From assembly GCA_021838765.1 (NCBI GenBank), contig JAKCCY010000128.1:1-7612 (forward strand): 7,612 nucleotides of DNA. The letters run 5' to 3'. A program made the translations under genes and the position numbers. Of this stretch, positions 1 through 5,737 are shown piece after piece. Source of the DNA: Nitrospirota bacterium. GTDB lineage: Bacteria; Nitrospirota_A; Leptospirillia; Leptospirillales; Leptospirillaceae. The notes beneath the pieces are model-generated. The model had not been told where the DNA came from and did not search any database. It worked only from the letters and a program-made list of their open reading frames with translations. How positions within the stretch are numbered: the first letter of the stretch is position 1; every line of letters begins with the position of its first letter.

Positions 1-95
1 TCCCACCGGATTCGCTCGGAGGGTTCAACGGGACGGACGACCAGCGTGTCGAAACGGTGCCGGTTCAGAGAGTTGGAGTCGAAAGAAGGATCCAT
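1..95 (-). CDS. Start of a DUF4338 (DruA-like / transposon-associated) protein, partial
   Basis: The minus strand reads from an ATG at 95-93 to the window edge with no stop, giving 31 residues that end in VVRPVEPSERIRW. I recognise this as the kind of sequence that opens the DUF4338 core, where an 'RPV.p.E..rW..L...HHYLG' stretch is typical; the diagnostic HHYLG part would lie outside the window. DUF4338 proteins include transposon-encoded proteins and the DruA subunit of Druantia defence systems. This version seems to lack the helical N-terminal extension of longer members. No Shine-Dalgarno sequence precedes the ATG, and the frame stays open upstream to a TAG about 40 codon positions or fewer away, so the start is unsure. 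A folded inverted repeat lies 29 bases upstream. The assignment rests on a short stretch recalled from memory. It could be a chance reading frame, because other frames here are also open. Confidence 0.4.
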   Translation of the reverse strand, partial: MDPSFDSNSLNRHRFDTLVVRPVEPSERIRW

Positions 96-123
96 GGAGC
101 GAGAATACAGAAGTCGAAGGGAA

Positions 124-189
124 AAAGTCAGCCCTATTTTCTAAAGCTGGCGCGCCCACTCACAGGGCAGGCTGAGTGCGGCTGACTTT
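124..189. repeat. Perfect 10-bp inverted repeat with a nested stem-loop
   Basis: AAAGTCAGCC at 124-133 is matched exactly by GGCTGACTTT at 180-189. Inside lies a second stem, CACTCA (157-162) with TGAGTG (173-178) around a 10-base loop. It sits one base from the outer right arm, so the two stems would stack coaxially. The left side carries a 23-base bulge that includes the 8-bp palindrome GGCGCGCC (149-156). A third, separate stem follows: TGGCCG (194-199) with CGGCCA (233-238). The arrangement suggests a structured RNA or a DNA hairpin used by a mobile element. The DUF4338-like start lies just to the left on the minus strand, so a transposon end is one possibility. The pairing is seen directly; the function is inference. 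Confidence 0.5.
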
Positions 190-239
190 GACATGGCCGT
201 GCAAGGTGCAGGGTGACGCTCGAAGATATGACCGGCCAG

Positions 240-753
240 ATGGAAATGAAAGCCCATGAAGGGAAAAATGCTACTTCCCGGCTGAATGTCGCGATGTCGG
301 AAATCCTGGAAAGAACTCCCGTGTCAAGAGTTCAAGTGAAAACCTTTCGGGCCAGGTCATGGAGGATTGCAAGATTGTCTCTATCATCCGGAAGAGTGCT
401 CTTTCAGAGCGATTTTCTTGCCCTGAAGTTTCCCGGCGTATTTTGATTGTTGCCACGCGATGGCTGCTCATCGGAAGTTGCCGTGCGAAGGAGGAGAGTG
501 CCCATGCCGTAATCCTGTTCAGAAAAGGTTGTACGGTCCTGGATTTTCTTGGATCCATTGCGGCCAATACGGCAGAGGTCTTTTTCCTTAATAACATAAC
601 TGAAAAATTTGGGAGATTGCACGGATTTTACCCAACGGGCCTCCCCCGCATTTTTCAAATAACCTCAGAACCCTGAAGGACTTTTTCCTGTGAGAGTATT
701 TGTCCGTCAAGGCGTTTTGCGGGGAGGACACTCATGATAACGCTTCGCAGTGA
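240..753. other. 514-base region without a convincing gene
   Basis: Several overlapping open frames of 77-108 codons occur on both strands, but none shows a recognisable domain, signal peptide or membrane segment, and none starts next to a good ribosome binding site. Mutual overlap on opposite strands argues that at most one is real. The best minus-strand candidate starts at 658 with GAGG about 11 bases upstream and would give 84 residues of low-complexity hydrophilic sequence after residue 45. I treat the region as non-coding or as decayed coding sequence. I see no strong intrinsic terminator for the lipoprotein gene here, only a weak 5-bp GCGTT/AACGC dyad near 710-745. Confidence 0.4.
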
Positions 754-1110
754 TCAGGGCGCATTTCCTTGAATGTTCAAGCTTTCGGTTGACCCCCGTC
801 CTAAATCTTTTGAAGCCTTTTCGTACTGATCCTTGGCTTTGGCCGTATTGCCCATAATGGCATATTCACGTCCGGCCGAAAGCCGAAGTTCCGCTGCCTT
901 TGTGTATTTTTGTGATGCGTCAAGATGGTTCAAATCGGAGCTGTTTGTTCCGGCTGTCGCTTCGAGCTTCTGAGCCTGGTCGCGAAAATGCTCGGCACGG
1001 CTTGCTCTGTCGCCGCTGAGTGAGGCGCAGGCTCCCAGGGCCATGCTGACAAAGAAAATCCCTGCCGATAAAGAAGCAGTCAATAATTTATTTTTTTTCT
1101 TGTTTTCCAT
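754..1110 (-). CDS. Small outer-membrane lipoprotein with TPR-like helices
   Basis: This is a 118-residue exported lipoprotein of unknown function. The N terminus has a Lys/Asn-rich stretch (residues 2-8), a hydrophobic segment (9-24) and a lipobox L25-G26-A27-C28, so the mature protein should begin at Cys28 with a diacylglyceryl anchor. Residue +2 is Ala, not Asp, which fits outer-membrane sorting. The mature 90 residues are hydrophilic and almost entirely helical in character, with Ala-rich segments such as KYTKAAELRLSAGREYAIMG (67-90 region) followed by TAKAKDQYEKA, resembling one or two tetratricopeptide-like helix pairs or DUF4398-type lipoproteins. The ATG is well supported by AAGGAG (plus-strand 1117-1122) six bases upstream. 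It is a single gene with a roughly 95-base AT-rich leader and no operon partner on its strand. A structural or stress role in the envelope is possible, but no enzyme motif is visible. Confidence 0.8.
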   Translation of the reverse strand: MENKKKNKLLTASLSAGIFFVSMALGACASLSGDRASRAEHFRDQAQKLEATAGTNSSDLNHLDASQKYTKAAELRLSAGREYAIMGNTAKAKDQYEKASKDLGRGSTESLNIQGNAP

Positions 1111-1207
1111 TTTGTTCTCCTTGGGTTCAGGATTGTTTGAGGCAATAAAAACACTTGTTTCCTAAGATAAAATAAGGTTAGAGAAAAACTAACTCATAAG
1201 TTATTAT

Positions 1208-1240
1208 TTATATAATGACATGTTTCCCATTGCACTTCAA
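1208..1240 (-). promoter_or_regulatory. Candidate promoter of the lipoprotein gene
   Basis: Reading the minus strand, TTGAAG (plus coordinates 1235-1240) is followed after 17 bases by CATTAT (1212-1217), and the bases just downstream are a run of A/T (TATAAATAATAA). This fits a sigma-70-type promoter with a degenerate -10 box. TTATAT two bases further is an alternative -10. The predicted start near 1205 would give a leader of about 95 bases containing a small hairpin, GTTAG/CTAAC (1177-1181 with 1189-1193, loop of 7). The position and AT content support it; the match to consensus is only moderate. Confidence 0.4.
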
Positions 1241-1301
1241 GCTGTTCGATGAGTCCTTCGTAATAGGGCGAATGGCAGGCGTATTCTTGGACGGACTAAG
1301 A

Positions 1302-1335
1302 TTCCGGATGGGAAATGTGCAAGTGTTTCCGGATG
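1302..1335. repeat. Two direct copies of TTCCGGATG, 25 bases apart
   Basis: TTCCGGATG occurs at 1302-1310 and again at 1327-1335, both in the same orientation, inside the divergent intergenic region. A 25-base period is not a whole number of standard helical turns (about 2.4), so cooperative binding on one DNA face is not obvious. It may be a regulator site pair for either divergent gene, or chance, since CCGGA words are frequent in this genome segment. Confidence 0.3.
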
Positions 1336-1390
1336 CAAGGTCTCTGAAAGAGGAAATCGTTTGATTGATAGCGTGTTAATTCAGCAAAAG

Positions 1391-1473
1391 AAGAGTGATC
1401 ACATGTTGTTGGTGTGCCCCCAAATTTTCTGTTCACTCTTTTCTTCGCGCGCATTCCATCATTTTTCAATGAT
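1391..1473. other. Two stem-loops upstream of the beta-propeller gene
   Basis: AAGAGTGA (1391-1398) pairs exactly with TCACTCTT (1433-1440) around a 34-base loop, and the right arm runs into a T-rich stretch, TTCTTC. The left arm overlaps the 8-bp palindrome GTGATCAC (1395-1402). About 18 bases further, ATCATT (1458-1463) pairs with AATGAT (1468-1473) around the tetraloop TTTC. The rest of the intergenic stretch (1241-1603) shows no supported gene. These could be operator sites, a small RNA 3' end or elements of the downstream gene's leader. I cannot tell which. Confidence 0.3.
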
Positions 1474-1491
1474 TCATGGCGATACTCCCTG

Positions 1492-1520
1492 TTGGTGAGT
1501 GTGGCTTCCGGGCATAAAAG
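1492..1520 (+). promoter_or_regulatory. Weak candidate promoter for the beta-propeller gene
   Basis: TTGGTG (1492-1497) and TAAAAG (1515-1520) are separated by 17 bases, the preferred sigma-70 spacing, and lie about 84 bases before the chosen start codon. Each hexamer has only about three or four consensus matches, so this is a suggestion based mostly on spacing and position. Confidence 0.2.
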
Positions 1521-1592
1521 ATCCAATCCATGGGGATCTGCATGTTCTTAATCAGAAAGTCGTATCTGTTTCTATCGAATGGTTTTTTAATT

Positions 1593-1603
1593 GGAGTATC
1601 CAA
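1593..1603 (+). promoter_or_regulatory. Ribosome binding site that fixes the beta-propeller start at 1604
   Basis: GGAG at 1593-1596 sits seven bases before ATG 1604. This ATG also places a typical signal peptide at the very N terminus. The longer frame from GTG 1499 would add 35 residues (MWLPGIKDPIHGD and onward) in front of the signal peptide and has no comparable ribosome binding site. Confidence 0.7.
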
Positions 1604-3100
1604 ATGATGGGTCTGAATCATTTTTCCCGGAGAAATCGACAGGCAGGGGCCTTCGTTTTTGCAGCACTTCTGATTGCGATAGCAACGACAGACGCGATCG
1701 GCCAATCAGATGAGTGGTCGGTTCCTGTGGCTCCGGGAGGTCCTTTTGACCGTGTCTATTACCCCCAAAATGCTCCTGTTGGCCCGGATGCCGCTTTTGG
1801 CCCCCGGAGCTGGACACAGATGAATCAGGGGCCGGAACACAACGCTTCCGTTGATGTTCCCCAAAAATCCCCGGACTGGTTTCATCAGGGGGTATTCTGG
1901 CGCTATGCCGAAGCGCGTGCTTGGCCTCTGTCCCGTCGCATCGCTTTTGGTGCAAAAACCTATGGCGAGGTCGAGGCCGGTGCTGTCCAGACCCAGTTCT
2001 ACGGTAATGCCCTTGGTGTCAGTGTCGTTGACGGGGTTGTCTATGCAGAAAGCGATGATATGTTTGCCTATGCACTCAATGCCCGGACAGGACAGCTGAT
2101 CTGGAGGACGAGTCCTGTGGGAAATCACCTGATGGGCAATCCTCTGGTCAAGGGCCGTTATGTCTATCTTTCTGCCGGCGGTGTTGGGTTCAATTTTGCG
2201 AATGTCGAGCGGTTTGCGAAGGAAGGCAGGGCTGTTCGCGGGATGGATGTCAGCTTTAACGGGATCTACGCTCTCGATAAAAATGACGGACATCTGATCT
2301 GGCACCGGGGGACGATGGGCGAGGCAATGCCCACTCCCGCCATTGACGGAAATGTTCTCTTTTTTGCAACCGGTTCAGGGTCGGTTCATGCCCTTGATCG
2401 AAGAACGGGACGTCCTCTCTGGACGACTCACCTCAAGGGAAACGACAATATGTCGAGTCCTTCCTGCGATCACGGACGGATTTTTTTGGCGATGGCGACA
2501 CCTCCAAGACTTTACAGCCTTTCTGCAAAAACAGGAAAGCTCTTATGGAGCAAGACGATCAAGGGCGCAGCCAACACAGGAATGGGCGATGTCAGTCCAG
2601 CGGTTGGAAGCGGCATTGTCATCATGGACACGGTTACCAATCCTGCGATGATCCACGGGCAGCCTACCCTTGAACCTGTTGTGGAAGCCTTTGATGCCAA
2701 AACGGGAAGGTCCCTCTGGATCCGCTCCCTGGGGCGCGGGCCCAAGCCGCCCGCTTTCAAGGGGGGCGTTCCGATGATTCACGGAAATACGGTCTATGTG
2801 GGATCTCCCGTGAACGGGATCTATGAGGCGCTTGACCTGAAGACAGGAAAAGTTCTTTGGAAATGGAGCCGGATCAAGGCCGCCCGGGGTGCCCCAACGC
2901 TCTACAGGAACAGGCTTTTTATTGCAGGAGGCGATACCCTTTTTCTTCTTGATCCGGAGACCGGAAAAGAGATCAATTCGCTGAAGATTGGTGGGAGAAT
3001 GGGGATCATCAGCCCAACGATTGTCGGGGGAACAGCCTACTTGGCCAATAGCTGGGACTGGATCGTTGCCGTGCCTGTGGGTGCTTTGATGAAGCGGTAG
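1604..3100 (+). CDS. Exported seven-motif PQQ-like beta-propeller protein
   Basis: This 498-residue protein has a signal peptide (basic 9-12, hydrophobic 14-28, probable cleavage after Gly33). The rest is a quinoprotein-type propeller. Seven blade signatures of the form (A/S/L)-L-D-x-x-T-G-x-x-x-W can be read: 156-167 (ends TGQLIW), 222-233, 262-273 (HALDRRTGRPLW), 304-315, 361-372, 408-419 (EALDLKTGKVLW) and a degenerate last one at 447-458. Known relatives are PQQ-dependent alcohol/glucose dehydrogenases and the assembly lipoprotein BamB. Against BamB: no lipobox, and longer than the usual about 390 residues. Against a classic dehydrogenase: only one cysteine (Cys288) in the mature chain, so the adjacent-cysteine disulfide over the PQQ is absent, and there is no haem CXXCH. 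The roughly 120-residue stretch before the first motif is Pro/Gly-rich and may cap the propeller. Probably a periplasmic propeller acting in binding or as an unusual quinoprotein; substrate unknown. It is the only gene on its strand here. Confidence 0.85.
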   Translation: MMGLNHFSRRNRQAGAFVFAALLIAIATTDAIGQSDEWSVPVAPGGPFDRVYYPQNAPVGPDAAFGPRSWTQMNQGPEHNASVDVPQKSPDWFHQGVFWRYAEARAWPLSRRIAFGAKTYGEVEAGAVQTQFYGNALGVSVVDGVVYAESDDMFAYALNARTGQLIWRTSPVGNHLMGNPLVKGRYVYLSAGGVGFNFANVERFAKEGRAVRGMDVSFNGIYALDKNDGHLIWHRGTMGEAMPTPAIDGNVLFFATGSGSVHALDRRTGRPLWTTHLKGNDNMSSPSCDHGRIFLAMATPPRLYSLSAKTGKLLWSKTIKGAANTGMGDVSPAVGSGIVIMDTVTNPAMIHGQPTLEPVVEAFDAKTGRSLWIRSLGRGPKPPAFKGGVPMIHGNTVYVGSPVNGIYEALDLKTGKVLWKWSRIKAARGAPTLYRNRLFIAGGDTLFLLDPETGKEINSLKIGGRMGIISPTIVGGTAYLANSWDWIVAVPVGALMKR

Positions 3101-3107
3101 CGCTCCT

Positions 3108-3123
3108 GGTCAGATCGCTGACT
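3108..3123. terminator. Short hairpin between convergent genes
   Basis: GTCAG (3109-3113) and CTGAC (3118-3122) form a perfect 5-bp stem with an ATCG tetraloop, extendable by a G-T pair at 3108/3123. On the plus strand TCTTT follows. It overlaps the stop codon of the minus-strand transporter and sits 8 bases past the propeller stop. The stem is short and the T-run poor, so any termination would be weak. Confidence 0.25.
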
Positions 3124-4300
3124 CTTTCCGGGCGAAAAAATGGTAGAACAGGAGAAAAAAAGGGGGAAGCAGCGAGAGCACTATGTCTCTTGACGCGAAT
3201 CCCGTAAATCCCCACCGGGAAATCATCTCTCCCGCAGTAAAGCTCCCCAATACTCCTCCCAGAACAACGGCAAGATCGATATATCCCACGAACTGGTTGA
3301 ACACCTGATTCTCCCGTGCTCTTTCCCTTGCCCAGATCAGGCTTGTCATGGCAAAAAGTCCCGCTCCCCATCCGTCGAGAAGGGCAATTGCAAGGATTGC
3401 CTGGGGAGAATGGGCATGAGAGAGTGCGAAAAGTCTCAATGGCTGGGCAAGAAAAGAGGCAAGAATCACTCTGGAGATCGGAAGAGTTGAAAGCCATCTC
3501 GAGTAGATCAGGGACATGACAACCATGGTCAGCTCCGCCAGGGCGGAGACCAAAGGAATAAAGCTGCTGTTTTTGGTAATTCCCCGCAGAAACAGTTCGG
3601 TAAAAGGCAGAAGCGGTGCGTTCACGAAGTGGAAGGAGAAAAAAGCGAGCAGCATCCATATCTCGGCCTTTCCCGGGAAAAGGAATGGAACGCGCTTTGT
3701 TCCTCCGGATGGGATCCTGTTTTCTGCCGGGATATATGTCGATACGATCCAGATATTCAGGACGAGGGTCAGAATGCCGACTCCCACCAGGGCTTGGGTA
3801 ATGCCGATGAAATAAAGTGCTGCGCCGGCCAGAAGCCCGACAATGCCCAGGATAAAATGCTGAACAAGAACAAAGGAGTTCAGGACTTTTCGTGAGGAAG
3901 GGAGTGTGTTCTTTTGGTTGAACAGAGCCAGTGAGAGCGGAAGGTAGGGGAGCCGGCCCACCCATAGAAGAAGGGCAATGATCACCCCGTAAAGGGCGTC
4001 ATGGATCGAAGAAAAGCATATGAGAAGGATCGGGAGAGGGAGCAGGAAAAGGAGTAGCATGAATCTGGTGGGAGATTCAATGCGGTCAAGAAGATAGGCA
4101 AGCGGGATCCTGAACAGGAGAGGCAGGAGGTTTCCGAGTCCGAGGACAAGACCGATTCTCCCTTCCTGAAGACCATTGCCTTGTAGAATGATGCTGATGA
4201 ATGGCCAGACAAACTCCCCCATCAACCCATTTGCAAAAAGCGGAACCCAGACGATCCCCGGCCAGCTTTTATGGCGGATTGTGTTTTTTGTGGTCTCCAT
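3110..4300 (-). CDS. Major facilitator superfamily transporter
   Basis: This 396-residue inner-membrane protein has about 12 hydrophobic spans, split by a hydrophilic central loop (roughly 191-212), the usual MFS 6+6 plan and length. Rough spans include 15-40, 48-71, 79-98, 101-127, 143-164, 168-189, 213-233, 245-266, 275-293, 300-323, 336-357 and 372-390. A motif A-like loop, RIPLAYLLDRIESPTRF (64-80), joins spans 2 and 3, with Asp72 and Arg73 in the expected places. The second half contains LDGWGAGLFAMTSLIWAR (308-325), of MFS style. No residue pattern identifies the substrate; a small-molecule exporter or permease are both possible. The ATG has AAGGGAG (plus 4313-4319) with a rather long 12-base spacing. 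A possible 16-codon leader ORF ends 18 bases upstream in the same frame. It converges on the beta-propeller gene with a 9-base gap and is divergent from the glycosyltransferase. Confidence 0.85.
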   Translation of the reverse strand: METTKNTIRHKSWPGIVWVPLFANGLMGEFVWPFISIILQGNGLQEGRIGLVLGLGNLLPLLFRIPLAYLLDRIESPTRFMLLLFLLPLPILLICFSSIHDALYGVIIALLLWVGRLPYLPLSLALFNQKNTLPSSRKVLNSFVLVQHFILGIVGLLAGAALYFIGITQALVGVGILTLVLNIWIVSTYIPAENRIPSGGTKRVPFLFPGKAEIWMLLAFFSFHFVNAPLLPFTELFLRGITKNSSFIPLVSALAELTMVVMSLIYSRWLSTLPISRVILASFLAQPLRLFALSHAHSPQAILAIALLDGWGAGLFAMTSLIWARERARENQVFNQFVGYIDLAVVLGGVLGSFTAGEMISRWGFTGFASRDIVLSLLPPFFLLFYHFFARKESAI

Positions 4301-4318
4301 GCAATCGGTCTGCTCCCT

Positions 4319-4369
4319 TCATCCGTTTTTTAGCATCATGCCATGAAAAAGGCAGGTGACAAAGTCCAT
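4319..4369 (-). CDS. Possible 16-residue leader peptide ahead of the MFS transporter
   Basis: On the minus strand, AAGGAG (plus 4377-4382) lies exactly seven bases before an ATG at 4369, the best-spaced ribosome binding site in this intergenic region. The frame encodes MDFVTCLFHGMMLKNG and ends with TGA at 4319-4321. The bases right after this stop are AAGGGAG, the binding site of the transporter, whose ATG at 4300 is in the same frame. A ribosome ending the leader would therefore cover the transporter's own initiation region, which suggests translational coupling or leader-based control. The peptide resembles nothing I know and shows no run of one amino acid as in classic attenuators. It could be a chance ORF, or part of a longer frame from ATG further upstream (30 residues), which lacks a well-placed ribosome binding site. 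Confidence 0.35.
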   Translation of the reverse strand: MDFVTCLFHGMMLKNG

Positions 4370-4507
4370 CTTTTCTCTCCTTTCATCCTCCAGCCAGATT
4401 TTCCGGTGCATGTTTTCTTAAAATGACCTCTTCTTGATTCTCCTGTTACAAAAAGAACTTATTGTTCAAGGCAGAAACTCATCTGGCATTCGGCTGGAAC
4501 TTCGATT

Positions 4508-5719
4508 GTGAAGGAGCCCTGTCTGGCAAAAATCATGGTGCTGTATGCCTCGATCGGCAGCGGTCATAAAAAGGCGGCCGAGGCGATTGTTGAGTCCCTG
4601 GTTTCTGGGGGGGAGAGGCACGATGTCTGCCTGATCGATGTCCTTTCCCTGATGAATCCACTGTACAGAAACCTCGTTCCTCGGGGATATATCTGGCTGG
4701 CCAGATACTTCCCCCCTGTTTTGGGGTTTTTGTATCGTTTTTCAGACCATTCCTTCTCGATTCTGCCTCCTGCAAGATTTTTCCGGTCGCTTCTATCACG
4801 TCTGTTTTCCAGCGGATTCAAGCGGTTTGTTCGTGAGTTTTCCCCCAAAATGATTGTCTGTACCCATTTCCTTCCGATGGAACTTTTGTCGTCGGACTTG
4901 ATCTCCGAGGGGTCCCCCCTTCTCTATGTTTCGATAACGGACATTATTCCCCATGCATTCTGGGTTGCTCCCGGGGTTGAGCGGTATTTTGTCGCCGCCG
5001 ATGAATCGATCAAGAGGATGAAGGACTTTGGGGTGCCGGAGGAAAAGATCAGTGTGTCGGGAATTCCTGTTCACCCTTCGTTTAAGAGGGCGAGGGTGGC
5101 ATGTCCGGCGGTAGCCGAAAGAGCGGTCCCGTTGAAGCTTCTCGTCGTGGCCGGAGGGGCTGGAGTTGGTCCCATTGAAAAGCTGCTTGAAGGGCTCTCC
5201 GGATCTCACCCGTCGATCTCCGTTACGGTTGTCGCCGGGAGCAACCGGGCTCTCTTCAGAAGAGTTTTCCGGAAAAGGTTTTCCTATTCTTTTCCGGTCG
5301 AGGTCAGGAGATATACGAAAAGAATGAGCCTCTTGATGGAGCAGGCCGATCTTGTGCTCACAAAGCCCGGTGGCTTGACGACAGCGGAGTGTCTTGCCAT
5401 CGGAAAGCCGATGATTCTTTTTTCTCCGATCCCGGGCCAGGAAGAAGACAATCTTGATATTCTGAAAGCTTGGGGGGTGGCCAAAAGTCTTTCTCCGGCA
5501 GAGAAGCCACCCTGTTTTCTGGAGGATTTGTTAAAAAACCGGCAGGAATTGTTTTCCATGGAGGAAAGGGCAAGAGAGCGCGGGCGTCCGGACGCTTCAA
5601 GGGTCGTTTGCCAGGAGATCCTGCTCTCCTTTCATGAAACCAGAAGCAAGGATGGGGGAAGCTCCTTGTCATGGAAGCTTTATCGGGCTGGGAGATGGGC
5701 GTTTTCCAAATGGTTCTGA
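4508..5719 (+). CDS. MGDG synthase / processive diacylglycerol glycosyltransferase-like GT28 enzyme
   Basis: This enzyme of 403 residues should transfer a sugar from a UDP-sugar to a lipid acceptor at the inner face of the cytoplasmic membrane. The N-terminal MGDG-synthase domain starts with a beta strand and the GSGHKKAAEA loop (17-26, His20), and continues to VSITDIIPHAFWVAPGVERY (141-160). The linker VSGIPVHPSF (183-192) leads into the C-terminal GT28 nucleotide-sugar domain, which has a Gly-rich loop GGAGVG (216-221) and the signature TKPGGLTTAECLA (285-297) with PIPGQEEDN (307-315). Relatives are plant/bacterial MGDG synthases and UgtP; MurG shares the fold. Donor (Glc or Gal) and exact acceptor cannot be read off. 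The basic aromatic tail SWKLYRAGRWAFSKWF (388-403) exceeds the core and may bind membrane. The GTG at 4508 has no good Shine-Dalgarno; see the separate site entry for the alternative start. It is first in an operon with the metallophosphoesterase 18 bases downstream. Confidence 0.85.
   Translation: MKEPCLAKIMVLYASIGSGHKKAAEAIVESLVSGGERHDVCLIDVLSLMNPLYRNLVPRGYIWLARYFPPVLGFLYRFSDHSFSILPPARFFRSLLSRLFSSGFKRFVREFSPKMIVCTHFLPMELLSSDLISEGSPLLYVSITDIIPHAFWVAPGVERYFVAADESIKRMKDFGVPEEKISVSGIPVHPSFKRARVACPAVAERAVPLKLLVVAGGAGVGPIEKLLEGLSGSHPSISVTVVAGSNRALFRRVFRKRFSYSFPVEVRRYTKRMSLLMEQADLVLTKPGGLTTAECLAIGKPMILFSPIPGQEEDNLDILKAWGVAKSLSPAEKPPCFLEDLLKNRQELFSMEERARERGRPDASRVVCQEILLSFHETRSKDGGSSLSWKLYRAGRWAFSKWF
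4511..4525 (+). promoter_or_regulatory. Shine-Dalgarno inside the called glycosyltransferase start
   Basis: AAGGAG at 4511-4516 lies just after the GTG at 4508 and six bases before an in-frame CTG at 4523-4525. Initiation at CTG would give MAKIMVLYASIGSGH, the usual N-terminal layout of this family. The in-frame ATG at 4535 is 18 bases away, too far for this site, and would trim the first beta strand. CTG is a rare start codon, so GTG 4508 is kept as the formal start while the true one is uncertain by five codons. Confidence 0.4.
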
Positions 5720-5727
5720 TTTTGCGG

Positions 5728-5737
5728 GGAGGATGTG
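5728..5737 (+). promoter_or_regulatory. Ribosome binding site of the metallophosphoesterase
   Basis: GGAGG at 5728-5732 (within GGGGAGG) is five bases before ATG 5738 but only two bases before the in-frame GTG 5735. The spacing favours ATG 5738. The site lies in the 18-base gap after the glycosyltransferase stop, so both genes are probably translated from one message. Confidence 0.7.

Noticed and set aside
404..658. 84-codon minus-strand ORF with a stretch loosely like a LysM start (SYVIKEKDLCRIG)
   Set aside because: The likeness covers about ten residues only and lacks the LysM Gly-Asp and the remaining helix pattern. The ribosome binding site is weak and 11 bases away.
271..676. Overlapping open frames of 105-108 codons on both strands (359-676 plus, 271-597 minus)
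   Set aside because: They overlap each other, have no good ribosome binding site, and show no domain, signal peptide or plausible hydrophobic core pattern.
721..772. A 12-codon ORF with a strong GGGGAGGA ribosome binding site (ATG at 734)
   Set aside because: It runs antisense into the lipoprotein gene's 3' end and has no gene behind it to regulate. Probably chance.
1296..1526. 76-codon minus-strand ORF in the divergent intergenic region
   Set aside because: It spans the hairpins and the candidate plus-strand promoter, has no ribosome binding site and resembles no protein.
1499..1603. Extended N terminus of the beta-propeller from GTG 1499
   Set aside because: It would put 35 polar residues before a normal signal peptide. 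ATG 1604 has a well-spaced GGAG.
3009..3965. Long 318-codon minus-strand frame inside the transporter gene
   Set aside because: It is a shadow of the transporter in another frame; the sequence is rich in Arg, Ser, Pro and Cys without membrane or domain structure.
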